From: Nonomuraea cavernae
GTDB lineage: Bacteria; Actinomycetota; Actinomycetes; Streptosporangiales; Streptosporangiaceae
Assembly: GCF_014646355.1 (NCBI RefSeq)
Contig: NZ_BMNH01000001.1
Span: 710,675 to 774,674, forward strand
DNA: 64,000 nt
Direction: 5' to 3'
The position numbers and the translations under genes are program-made. This document shows positions 30,074 to 37,998 of this stretch, piece after piece. Position 1 is the stretch's first letter. Each line of letters opens with the position of its first letter. The notes under the pieces are model-generated. The model was given only the letters and a program-made list of their open reading frames with translations, ran no database searches and had not been told where the DNA came from.

Positions 30074-32581
30074 GTGACGGAAGTGAACACTCCGCCTCCA
30101 GCTTCGCCGGAACGCGTCGAACCGGTCGACATCCAGACCGAGATGCAGCGCAGCTACATGGACTACGCGATGTCGGTCATCGTGTCGCGTGCGCTGCCCG
30201 ATGTGCGTGACGGTCTCAAGCCGGTGCACCGCCGCGTCCTCTACGCGATGTACGACGGCGGCTACCGCCCCGACCGCGGCTACTTCAAGTGCTCGCGCGT
30301 CGTCGGTGACGTCATGGGCTCCTACCACCCCCATGGCGACACCTCGATCTATGACACGCTGGTACGGCTCGCGCAGACGTGGTCGCTGCGTCATCCGCTG
30401 GTCGACGGGCAGGGCAACTTCGGCTCTCCGGGCAACGACGCGCCCGCGGCGATGCGCTACACCGAGTGCAAGCTCGCGCCCATCGCCATGGAGATGCTGC
30501 GCGACATCGACAAGGACACCGTCGACTTCCAGCCCAACTACGACGGACGCTCGCAGGAGCCGGTCGTCCTGCCGGCCCGCTTCCCCAACCTGCTCGTCAA
30601 CGGCGCGGGCGGCATCGCGGTCGGCATGGCCACCAACATCCCCCCGCACAACCTGCGCGAGGTGGCCGAGGCCGTCAAGTGGGCGCTGGAGCACCCGGAG
30701 GCCTCCGACGAGGAGCTGCTCGAAGCGGCCATGGCCCGGGTCAAGGGCCCCGACTTCCCGACCCACGGGCTGATCGTCGGCCGGCGCGGCATCGAGGACG
30801 CCTATCGCACCGGCCGCGGCTCGATCACCATGCGGGCCGTCGTGGAGGTCGAGGAGGACAACAAGGGCCGCCACGCCCTCGTCGTCACCGAGCTCCCCTA
30901 CCAGGTCAACCCGGACAACCTCGCCCTCAAGATCGCCGAGCTGGTCAAGCAGGGCAGGGTGACCGGCATCGCCGACGTCCGCGAGGAGTCGTCGTCCCGC
31001 GTCGGGCAGCGCCTGGTGATCGTGCTCAAGCGCGACGCCGTCGCCAAGGTCGTGCTCAACAACCTCTACAAGCACACCCAGCTCCAGGACACCTTCGGCG
31101 CCAACATGCTGGCACTGGTCGACGGGGTGCCGCGCACGCTGCGGCTCGACCAGTTCATCACGCACTACGTGGCCCACCAGATCGAGGTCATCGTCCGCCG
31201 GACGCGCTACCTCCTGCGCAAGGCCGAGGAGCGCGCCCACATCCTGCGCGCGCTGCTCAAGGCGCTCGACCGGCTCGACGAGGTCATCGCCCTGATCCGC
31301 GCGTCCGAGTCGGCCGCCGCCGCACAGCAGGGCCTGATGGGCCTGCTGGAGATCGACGAGATCCAGGCGCAGGCCATCCTCGACATGCAGCTGCGCAAGC
31401 TCGCCGCCCTGGAGCGGCGGGCGATCCAGGACGAGTACGACCACCTGATGACGCAGATCGCCGACTACCTCGACATCCTGGGCTCCGAGTCGCGGCAGCG
31501 GCAGATCGTCGGCGACGAGCTCGCCGAGATCGTCGCCCGCTTCGGCGAGGACCGGCGTACCGAGATCACCGCCTACGACGGCGACATGTCGATCGAGGAC
31601 CTCATCGCCGAGGAAGACATCGTCGTCACCATCACCCGCGGCGGCTACGCCAAGCGCACCCGCACCGACCTCTACCGGGCGCAGAAGCGCGGCGGCAAGG
31701 GCGTGCGCGGGGCGCAGCTGCGCCAGGACGACATCGTCGACCACTTCTTCGTCACCTCGACCCACCACTGGCTGCTGTTCTTCACGAACAAGGGCCGGGT
31801 CTACCGGGTCAAGGCGTACGAACTGCCCGACTCCGGCCGCGACGCGCGGGGCATGCACCTGGCCAACCTGCTGGCCATGCAGCCCAACGAGACGGTCATG
31901 GAGGTCCTCGACCTGCGTGACTACGACGTCGCCCCCTACCTCGTGCTGGCGACCCGCAGTGGCTTGGTCAAGAAGACCCGCCTGTCGGAGTACGACTCCC
32001 CCAGGTCCGGCGGCCTCATCGCGATCAACCTGCGCGACGACGACGAGGTCATCGGCGCCCGCCTGGTCTCCGAGGAGGACGACCTGCTGCTCGTCTCCAA
32101 GGGCGCGCAGTCGATCCGCTTCACCGCCTCCGACGAGGCGCTGCGGCCGATGGGCCGGGCGACGAGCGGCGTCATCGGCATGCGATTCCTTGAAGGCGAC
32201 GAACTTCTCGCAATGAATAGGATCGCAGACGGACAAGATGTGCTTATCGCCACCAAGGCCGGGTACGCGAAGCGAACACCGGTTGAGCAGTATCCGGTTC
32301 AAGGTCGTGGTGGTAAGGGCGTGCTGACTGCGAAAATCGTGAGCTCTCGTGGCAAGCTGGTCGGAGCCGTCATGGTCAACCCGGAGGATGAGGTCTTCGC
32401 GATCACATCCGCTGGCGGGGTGATCCGGACGAGTGCCGGCGAGATCAAGCAGTCCGGCCGCCAGACCATGGGAGTGCGATTGATGAATCTCGCCGAAGGC
32501 GACAGTGTGGTAGCCCTCGCCCGGAACGCCGAGTCGATGGAGGCTGCGGTGGACATTGAGGAAGACGGGGGAGGAGAGTAA
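30074..32581 (+). CDS. gyrA: DNA gyrase subunit A
   Basis: 835 residues. The catalytic tyrosine is Tyr129 in AAMRYTE. The quinolone-resistance region reads [13 protein letters not shown], with Thr90 (E. coli Ser83 position) and Asp94 (E. coli Asp87), so the acidic anchor is intact. Six C-terminal beta-pinwheel blades (about 510-820) include the GyrA box [12 protein letters not shown] and a degenerate second copy GRGGKGV. It introduces negative supercoils together with GyrB. The start is GTG 30074. Confidence 0.97.
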   Translation: MTEVNTPPPASPERVEPVDIQTEMQRSYMDYAMSVIVSRALPDVRDGLKPVHRRVLYAMYDGGYRPDRGYFKCSRVVGDVMGSYHPHGDTSIYDTLVRLAQTWSLRHPLVDGQGNFGSPGNDAPAAMRYTECKLAPIAMEMLRDIDKDTVDFQPNYDGRSQEPVVLPARFPNLLVNGAGGIAVGMATNIPPHNLREVAEAVKWALEHPEASDEELLEAAMARVKGPDFPTHGLIVGRRGIEDAYRTGRGSITMRAVVEVEEDNKGRHALVVTELPYQVNPDNLALKIAELVKQGRVTGIADVREESSSRVGQRLVIVLKRDAVAKVVLNNLYKHTQLQDTFGANMLALVDGVPRTLRLDQFITHYVAHQIEVIVRRTRYLLRKAEERAHILRALLKALDRLDEVIALIRASESAAAAQQGLMGLLEIDEIQAQAILDMQLRKLAALERRAIQDEYDHLMTQIADYLDILGSESRQRQIVGDELAEIVARFGEDRRTEITAYDGDMSIEDLIAEEDIVVTITRGGYAKRTRTDLYRAQKRGGKGVRGAQLRQDDIVDHFFVTSTHHWLLFFTNKGRVYRVKAYELPDSGRDARGMHLANLLAMQPNETVMEVLDLRDYDVAPYLVLATRSGLVKKTRLSEYDSPRSGGLIAINLRDDDEVIGARLVSEEDDLLLVSKGAQSIRFTASDEALRPMGRATSGVIGMRFLEGDELLAMNRIADGQDVLIATKAGYAKRTPVEQYPVQGRGGKGVLTAKIVSSRGKLVGAVMVNPEDEVFAITSAGGVIRTSAGEIKQSGRQTMGVRLMNLAEGDSVVALARNAESMEAAVDIEEDGGGE

Positions 32582-32584
32582 GTC

Positions 32585-33259
32585 ATGAGCGCCCAGGGTG
32601 GCGGTAGCCCTAGCCCCAGCGCCAGGATCAAGGCGGTTGCTCGGGACAACGGCCAGCCCAAGAAACCCAGCGAGCCCGAGACCCGCGACCAGCGCCCCGA
32701 GGACAACAACGCGACGGCGGTGCACAAGGTGCCGGCCACTCAGCCGGCTCCGGTCAAGCCCCCGCCGAGCGACGGGCAGGGCAACGAGACGGCCCGAGCC
32801 CGTCCGTCGCTCACCTCCGAGGCTCCTCCTCCGCTGGTCGAGCTCCCACGGAAGAAGTCTTCCAACTCGGGAGCCCGCCTGCCCCGTAAGGCACACCTGG
32901 TGCTGCGCCGCATCGAGCCGTGGTCGGCCATGAAGTTCAGCTTCGTGGTGTCGATCGTCTGCTTCGTGGTGCTTTTCGTGGCGGTCGCCGTGCTGTACGG
33001 CGTGCTGTCCGCTCTGGGCGTGTTCGACTCGCTCGTCGACCTGGTCAACCAGCTCGGCCAGGGAGAGCAGGGCCAGAACTCCATTCCCATCGACATCGCC
33101 TCCTGGTTCGAGCCGGTGCGCATCCTCGGCTACACGGCGCTCATCGGCGCCGTCAACGTCGTGCTGATCACCGCGCTGGCCACCCTGGGAGCGGTCATCT
33201 ACAACGTCGCCTCCGACCTGGTGGGCGGCGTCGAGGTGACCTTCAGCGAGGCCGAGTAG
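32585..33259 (+). CDS. DUF3566 membrane protein downstream of gyrA
   Basis: 224 residues. A disordered, Pro/Ser/Thr-rich N-terminal 110 residues precede the DUF3566 domain: KAHLVLRRIEPWSAMKFSFV, then two membrane helices (about 118-142 and 180-205). This protein follows gyrA in most Actinobacteria. The mycobacterial relative (CwsA region) is linked to cell wall and division, but no activity is known. The start lies four bases after the gyrA stop. Confidence 0.82.
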   Translation: MSAQGGGSPSPSARIKAVARDNGQPKKPSEPETRDQRPEDNNATAVHKVPATQPAPVKPPPSDGQGNETARARPSLTSEAPPPLVELPRKKSSNSGARLPRKAHLVLRRIEPWSAMKFSFVVSIVCFVVLFVAVAVLYGVLSALGVFDSLVDLVNQLGQGEQGQNSIPIDIASWFEPVRILGYTALIGAVNVVLITALATLGAVIYNVASDLVGGVEVTFSEAE

Positions 33260-33280
33260 TCCTCGGTCGTCCGTGGTCCG

Positions 33281-33330
33281 CGTGTTGGTTCGCGCCGCAC
33301 TCCCATGGTGGGTGCGGCGCGAACAACACG
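33281..33330 (+). terminator. Terminator hairpin of the gyrBA operon
   Basis: Perfect 13-base stem GTTCGCGCCGCAC (33288-33300) paired with 33312-33324, extended by CGTGTT/AACACG after a one-base bulge. There is no T tract, but the stem is very stable. Confidence 0.7.
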
Positions 33331-33408
33331 CCGGAGGCGGTAAGCTTTTCCTCGTTCCACCAACCGATTCGCGCCCACCGGCGGGGATGCGATACGGTCT
33401 GTGTGCGC

Positions 33409-33485
33409 GGGGCTATAGCTCAGACGGTTAGAGCGCTTCCCTGATAAGGAAGAGGTCCCAGGTTCAAGTCCTGGTAGCCCCACCA
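33409..33485 (+). tRNA. tRNA-Ile (anticodon GAT)
   Basis: Full cloverleaf: acceptor GGGGCTA/TAGCCCC, D arm GCTC..GAGC, anticodon arm CTTCC-CTGATAA-GGAAG, T arm CCAGG-TTCAAGT-CCTGG. The CCA end is encoded (33483-33485). It lies downstream of gyrA, the usual site for tRNA-Ile followed by tRNA-Ala, but no tRNA-Ala follows here. Confidence 0.96.
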
Positions 33486-33498
33486 CAACTGAACAGGC

Positions 33499-33536
33499 AA
33501 AAGGCCGCTATCCGATCTTCGGTAAGCGGCCTTTTT
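33499..33536 (+). terminator. Terminator after tRNA-Ile
   Basis: Stem AAAAGGCCGCT (33499-33509) with AGCGGCCTTTT (33525-33535), a 15-base loop and a T run. Typical intrinsic terminator. Confidence 0.85.
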
Positions 33537-33540
33537 GATG

Positions 33541-33802
33541 CCTGCGTGACAAACTACGGTGACACTCGATCCGGTCATGTCTCAGAGATGCGATCGCCAC
33601 AGCGCGATCCGCCGGGCCGCCCCGGAACGCGGGGCCGTTGGTCGGGTGCTGTAAGGCGGTGCGGACCTTGCCCACCCACGCGCCGATGCTGTTGACGGTG
33701 GCATCCAGGGTGGCCTTTGACCTCTGGGCTTCTGCGCACAGATGAGGTTTCCACGCCGTGCCCGTCTGCACGTATGAGATCGACTCACGGAAGGCTGGCA
33801 CG
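33541..33802. other. Gene-free scar between tRNA-Ile and the decayed DHFR-like gene
   Basis: About 260 bases. Minus-strand frames give short peptides such as STLDATVNSIGAWVGKVRTAL-like pieces that I cannot assign. The base composition is less extreme than in the core genes. It looks like eroded DNA, perhaps a transposase or coding remnant, but no terminal repeats or tRNA-end duplication are visible. Confidence 0.35.
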
Positions 33803-34087
33803 ACGCGGAAACTGATCTTCGGCACGAACGTGACCCTGGACGGCTACATCGCCGCGCCCGGCGACGACCTCGGCTGGAGTGGAGGGGAGGGACCGGACTC
33901 GTCGCCGAGCGCCGAGCTGTTCCAGTGGTGGTCCGACCGGGTGGACGCGACGGGCCTGGCGTTGTATGGACGCAGGCTGTGGGAGGCGATGAGCTCCCAC
34001 TGGCCGACCGCCGACAAGCAGCCGGGTGCCACACCGGCGGAGATCGAGTTCGCGCGCTGGACTCGTCGACGATGGGGACTTGTCTGA
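33803..34087 (+). pseudogene. Truncated dihydrofolate reductase-like (RibD C-terminal family) gene
   Basis: The translation KLIFGTNVTLDGYIAAPGDD, then ELFQWWSDRV, LALYGRRLWEAMSSHWPTAD and PGATPAEIEFARW matches the first half of YyaP/YwjB-type DHFR-fold proteins. The codon expected to be the start is ACG (33803), and the frame leaves the family after EFARW and stops at 34087, so the second half of about 90 residues is missing. It abuts the sigma factor gene on the other strand. Start loss and truncation point to a dead gene. Confidence 0.65.
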
Positions 34088-35095
34088 TCACAGCGTCGCG
34101 GGCAGGTCCAGCCATGGTTTGTCGGAGGCGTCGAATCCGGTGAGCTCAGCGACCTTCCCGTCGACGATGTGCAGGACCGCGATGTTGAACAAACGGTACT
34201 CCGGGTCGTCGGGGCCGCGGAGGTACAGCACGGCGGCAGGCATGCGGTTGACCGTCGTGGCGATGCAGCGCCAGTCGTCGTAGCCGCGCTGGAAGAGCCC
34301 GCTGGAGACCCAGCCGTCCACCGCGTCCTTGGCCGTGACGACCAAGGTGCCCGGATCGGGCAGCATCGTGAAGCGCAGGTCGTCGCGCAGCAGGGCCGTC
34401 AGCCCGTCCAGGTCGTTGCGCTCATGGGCGTCGATATACGACTTCACCACGCCGCGCTCGTCATCCGACAGCTCGTGCGTGGCGGGGCGCCGCCAGTCGA
34501 GGCGGCGGTCGGGCAGCTGTTCGCGCATCGTCACACGGGCCCGCTGCAGTGCGCTGGTCACCGATGCGACGGTCAGCTCGAGGGCGTCGGCGGCCTTCGG
34601 CGCCGGCCAGCCGAGGACGTCGCGCAGGATGAACACCGCCCGCTGCCGCGGCGGCAGGTGCTGGACGGTGACGATGAACGCCAGCTCGATCGTCTCCCGG
34701 GCCACCACCGATTCCTGCGGATCCTCCGGGAGCATCCGGTCCGGGTAGGGCTGCAGGTAGTGCACTTCCGAGCCCGCTCCCGGCAGCTCGGCAGGCACGG
34801 GTGTGCGGTCGTTGCGCTTCTCCAGGAAGTCGAGGCAGGCGTTCGTCGCGATCCGGTACAGCCAGGTCCGCGGCGCAGCGTGGCCCTTGAACGACTCCCG
34901 CTTGTTCCACGCTCGCAGGAACGTCTCCTGCGTCATGTCCTGGGCGTCCTCGTAGTTCGCGAGCATCCGGTAGCAGTGCACCTGCAGCTCACGCCGGTGG
35001 CGCTCCGTGACAAGCGCGAACCGCGCCGTGTCGCCTGAGCGGACCGCCGCGAGAAACGTGGCCTCGTCGACGCCCAGCGGTCTAACGTCGGTCAT
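34088..35095 (-). CDS. ECF sigma factor with C-terminal SnoaL-like domain
   Basis: 335 residues. Sigma region 2 (ERHRRELQVHCYRMLANYED, AQDMTQETFLRAW) and region 4 (HLPPRQRAVFILRDVLGWPA, ALELTVASVTSALQRAR) are followed by an extra domain of about 130 residues of the NTF2/SnoaL type (VKSYIDAHERNDLDGLTALL, RFTMLPDPGTL). Such TIGR02960/SigG-like factors have no anti-sigma partner, and the C-terminal domain tunes activity. ATG 35095 has AAGGA nine bases upstream; ATG 35101 is possible. It may have acted with the decayed DHFR-like gene beside it. Confidence 0.8.
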   Translation of the reverse strand: MTDVRPLGVDEATFLAAVRSGDTARFALVTERHRRELQVHCYRMLANYEDAQDMTQETFLRAWNKRESFKGHAAPRTWLYRIATNACLDFLEKRNDRTPVPAELPGAGSEVHYLQPYPDRMLPEDPQESVVARETIELAFIVTVQHLPPRQRAVFILRDVLGWPAPKAADALELTVASVTSALQRARVTMREQLPDRRLDWRRPATHELSDDERGVVKSYIDAHERNDLDGLTALLRDDLRFTMLPDPGTLVVTAKDAVDGWVSSGLFQRGYDDWRCIATTVNRMPAAVLYLRGPDDPEYRLFNIAVLHIVDGKVAELTGFDASDKPWLDLPATL

Positions 35096-35396
35096 GGTCA
35101 TCAATCCTTCCACCGGTGCGAGGGGCTACCAGAACTGACGACGTGGCGGAGGATTTCTGATCGGTGAAGCCGCTGACACCGTCCGGGTCCTCGTAGACGT
35201 CGTCGTGCACGTGGTCCGGGTGTCCTGGTGGATTCTGCCGCCCGGACAGCCTGGGTGCGCCGGCGATGCGGCGAGTCTGCGTTCGCCAACGAGGTCTGCG
35301 GCCTAAGCTCCAAGCGCGGCCCGGCTCGGGCGGCCGATCACCTCGGCCCCGGCTGCGCGGGGTCGCCCGCTCCACAGGACACTGCGGGAGAGATGA
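35096..35396. promoter_or_regulatory. Divergent promoter region between the sigma factor and the channel gene
   Basis: About 300 bases separate the two diverging genes. No gene is visible, and I could not identify -10/-35 elements with confidence. Confidence 0.35.
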
Positions 35397-36275
35397 ATGG
35401 AGTGGTTGGTCTCGCTGCTCGGAGCCGCGCTCATCATGGTCGCCCTACGAGACCTGTTCCACACGCTCTGGCACCCCACCCGCCACGGAGGCCTGAGCCG
35501 ACTCGTCATGGCGGCGTTGTGGAAACTGGCCGGGCGGCTCCGGGCGCGCAGGCGGGTGGTCGGGCTCGTCGGTCCGCTCGCCATGGTGACGGTGGTCGGC
35601 ATGTGGGCCGTCACCATCATCCTGGGCTGGGCCATCGTCTACTGGCCGCACATGCCGGAGGCGTTCGCCTTCGCGCCTGGTTCCGGCCTGTCGCAGGAGC
35701 CGGAACTACTCGACTCCATCTACCTGTCACTCGTCATGGTCGCCACCCTCGGGCTCGGGGACATCGTGCCTGCCGAAGGCTGGCTCCGCGTGGCCTCGCC
35801 GCTGGAAGCTCTCATCGGCTTCGTCCTGCTGACGGCCACCGTCTCGTGGGTGCTGGAGATCTTCCCAACGCTGACCCGCCGACGGGTGCTCGCGATCCGG
35901 TTGGCGCTGCTGCACCGCACGGACCCGTCCGTGCGGCAGCTCGACTGCGCCGTGGGCGCCTCATTGCTGGGAAGCCTGGCGACCGAGGTGGTGCGTGTCC
36001 GTATTGACTTCACCCAGTACGCCGAGGGCTACTACTTCCATGACGGTGAGGACCACTCGTCCCTGGCGGCCACGATCGGCTATGCCACTCACCTCGCCCA
36101 GCTTGGGCAGGCGGCCCGACGGGTAGATGTGCGGCTGACGGCCGCCCTGCTCGCCGGTGCGCTGGAAGACCTCGCCACCATCCTTGATCAGCGTTTCCTC
36201 CACACGGACGGCGAGCCCGCGGAGGTGTTCGCCGCGTACGCGGCCGATCACGGTCGCGCCCCCACCGGGGCCTGA
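35397..36275 (+). CDS. Two-transmembrane potassium-channel-like protein
   Basis: 292 residues. An N-terminal membrane helix (1-20) and a second helix (about 58-82) lead to a pore loop with filter-like VATLGLGDIVP (canonical TVGYGD) and a further helix (about 140-160). A cytoplasmic C-terminal domain of about 130 residues follows. The Ion_trans_2 type fold is likely, and the unusual filter (TLGLGD) leaves ion selectivity open. Start ATG 35397 has GGGAG upstream; an ATG four bases earlier is in another frame. The formate dehydrogenase genes follow in the same direction. Confidence 0.7.
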   Translation: MEWLVSLLGAALIMVALRDLFHTLWHPTRHGGLSRLVMAALWKLAGRLRARRRVVGLVGPLAMVTVVGMWAVTIILGWAIVYWPHMPEAFAFAPGSGLSQEPELLDSIYLSLVMVATLGLGDIVPAEGWLRVASPLEALIGFVLLTATVSWVLEIFPTLTRRRVLAIRLALLHRTDPSVRQLDCAVGASLLGSLATEVVRVRIDFTQYAEGYYFHDGEDHSSLAATIGYATHLAQLGQAARRVDVRLTAALLAGALEDLATILDQRFLHTDGEPAEVFAAYAADHGRAPTGA

Positions 36276-36453
36276 GCGCTTCACTGTGTGTCTGTTATCC
36301 GGGAAATGGGCAGGTAGAAATTCGTGATGCCATCCTTTCGATGCGTTTCGCGCCCTGGCTGAGCGGCGCGGCCGGCCAGGTGTCCGCCTGATTGAGGCTC
36401 TTGCCGAAGGTGCCGAGGAGCACGGGGAAGGGCCTGGGAGCTGGGCGCCGGAG

Positions 36454-37998
36454 GTGGCCGGACGGTTCGGGCTGCCCGCGGCGGCGGGGCTGGGGCCGGC
36501 CACGTTCTACGCGGATCTGGCCATCCCGCACGGCGACCGCCACGTGCGGGTCTGCACCGCGACCGCGTGCTTCGCGGCTCAGGCGGGCCGGCAGCTGCCC
36601 GCCATCCAGGACGTGCTCGGCGTCATGGCCGATGAGGGTCCTGATCGGGACGGGGGCGTCTCCTTGCGTACGGTCCGCTGCCTCGGTTACTGCTACGCCG
36701 GCCCCGCCTGCCTGGACGGGGAGACCCCCTGTGTCGGCCCGGATGTCGTCGACCAGGTGGCCGGACGTGCGCGCCCGCAGGCACCGCCGATCCCGGCGGC
36801 TGACGCCACCGGCGACACGGTCGTGCTGGCGGGGATCGTGGCAGGTGAAGCCGCGTGGCGGAGCTGGATGGAGACCGTCGGCCGGCGCTCGCCGGAGTGG
36901 GTGCGGTCGCAGGTCGGGGCCTCAGGCCTGCGGGGCCGGGGCGGCGCGGGCTTTCCCGTGGCGGCCAAGTGGGCGGCGGCGGGCGGCTCTCCGGACACGG
37001 TGGTGATCGCCAACGGCGACGAGGGCGATCCCGGCTCGTACGCCGACCGGCTGCTGATGGAGGCCGACCCGGCGCGGGTGCTGGAAGGGCTGGCGCTGGC
37101 CTGCTTCGCCAGCGGGGCCCGCCGAGGTCTGATCCTGGTGCGTTCGGAGTATCCGCGGGCGCTGGCGGCGATGCGGCAGGCCGTGGAGCAGGCGCGCGCC
37201 GATGGGCACCTGGGCCGAGGGGTGCACGGCAGTGACGTGGATCTGGACGTGGAGGTGGTGGCCGGCGCCGGTTCCTATGTCGCGGGCGAGGAGACGGCGC
37301 TGATCGCGGGGCTGGAAGGCGGTCGCGGTTGTGCGCGGGCGCGCCCGCCGTACCCGACGAGCCAGGGGGTGTGGGGTGCGCCGACGGTGGTCAACAACGT
37401 CGAGACGCTGGCCGCGGTGCCGTGGATCGTCAGCCGAGGTGGCGGCGCCTACGCCCGCCGGGGCGCGCCCGGCGAGACCGGTACGAAGCTGGTCTGCCTG
37501 TCGGAGCGGTTCGCCCGGCCCGGCTGCTACGAGGTCGAGCTCGGCGTGCCGGTGCGGTGGATCGTCACCGAGTTGGGCGGCGGCTTGCGGGAGGGGGCCG
37601 ACCTCGGTGTGCTGCAGGTCGGCGGCCCGCTGGGTGGGTTCCTGGCGGAAGAGGATCTCGATGTGCCGCTCACGGAGGCGGGGCTGGCGGGTTACGGTGC
37701 CGCGCTGGGGCATGCCGGGTTGGTGGCCGTCGACCGGCGGCTGGAGCCGCTGGACGTGCTGCGGCACGTGTGGGGGTTCGGCGCGGCGGAGAGCTGCGGC
37801 GCCTGCTCGCCGTGCCGGGTCGGCTCCCGTCACGGGCTGGAGCAGGCCAGGTCCGGCGCCCCACCGGGTGACTCCTACACCCGCATGCTGAACGTGATGA
37901 GCGAGGCCAGCCTGTGTGCGTTCGGTCGTCGGCTGCCGCACGCGGTGCGGAGCCTGGCCCGCGCCTACGGGGATCGGTTGCGGGGGTGGGGCGGATGA
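36454..37998 (+). CDS. NAD-dependent formate dehydrogenase beta subunit (NuoE-NuoF fusion)
   Basis: 514 residues from GTG 36454. The NuoE-like thioredoxin-fold domain binds a [2Fe-2S] cluster through Cys34, Cys39, Cys76 and Cys80 (VCTATAC and CLGYC). The NuoF-like domain has the FMN site GLRGRGGAGFPVAAKW, the NADH site NGDEGDPGSYADR and the [4Fe-4S] motif ESCGACSPCRVG with a distal Cys. It passes electrons from formate to NAD. NuoE-like sequence (LIEALAEGAEEHGEGPGSWA) continues upstream in frame to a stop near 36325 without ATG, GTG or TTG, so the true start may be a non-standard codon or the N-terminus may be shortened. It overlaps fdhA by four bases. Confidence 0.85.
   Translation: MAGRFGLPAAAGLGPATFYADLAIPHGDRHVRVCTATACFAAQAGRQLPAIQDVLGVMADEGPDRDGGVSLRTVRCLGYCYAGPACLDGETPCVGPDVVDQVAGRARPQAPPIPAADATGDTVVLAGIVAGEAAWRSWMETVGRRSPEWVRSQVGASGLRGRGGAGFPVAAKWAAAGGSPDTVVIANGDEGDPGSYADRLLMEADPARVLEGLALACFASGARRGLILVRSEYPRALAAMRQAVEQARADGHLGRGVHGSDVDLDVEVVAGAGSYVAGEETALIAGLEGGRGCARARPPYPTSQGVWGAPTVVNNVETLAAVPWIVSRGGGAYARRGAPGETGTKLVCLSERFARPGCYEVELGVPVRWIVTELGGGLREGADLGVLQVGGPLGGFLAEEDLDVPLTEAGLAGYGAALGHAGLVAVDRRLEPLDVLRHVWGFGAAESCGACSPCRVGSRHGLEQARSGAPPGDSYTRMLNVMSEASLCAFGRRLPHAVRSLARAYGDRLRGWGG

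Noticed and set aside
30068..32896. 942-residue minus-strand frame opposite gyrA
   Set aside because: It is a mirror of the third-position GC bias of gyrA, with no recognisable domain.
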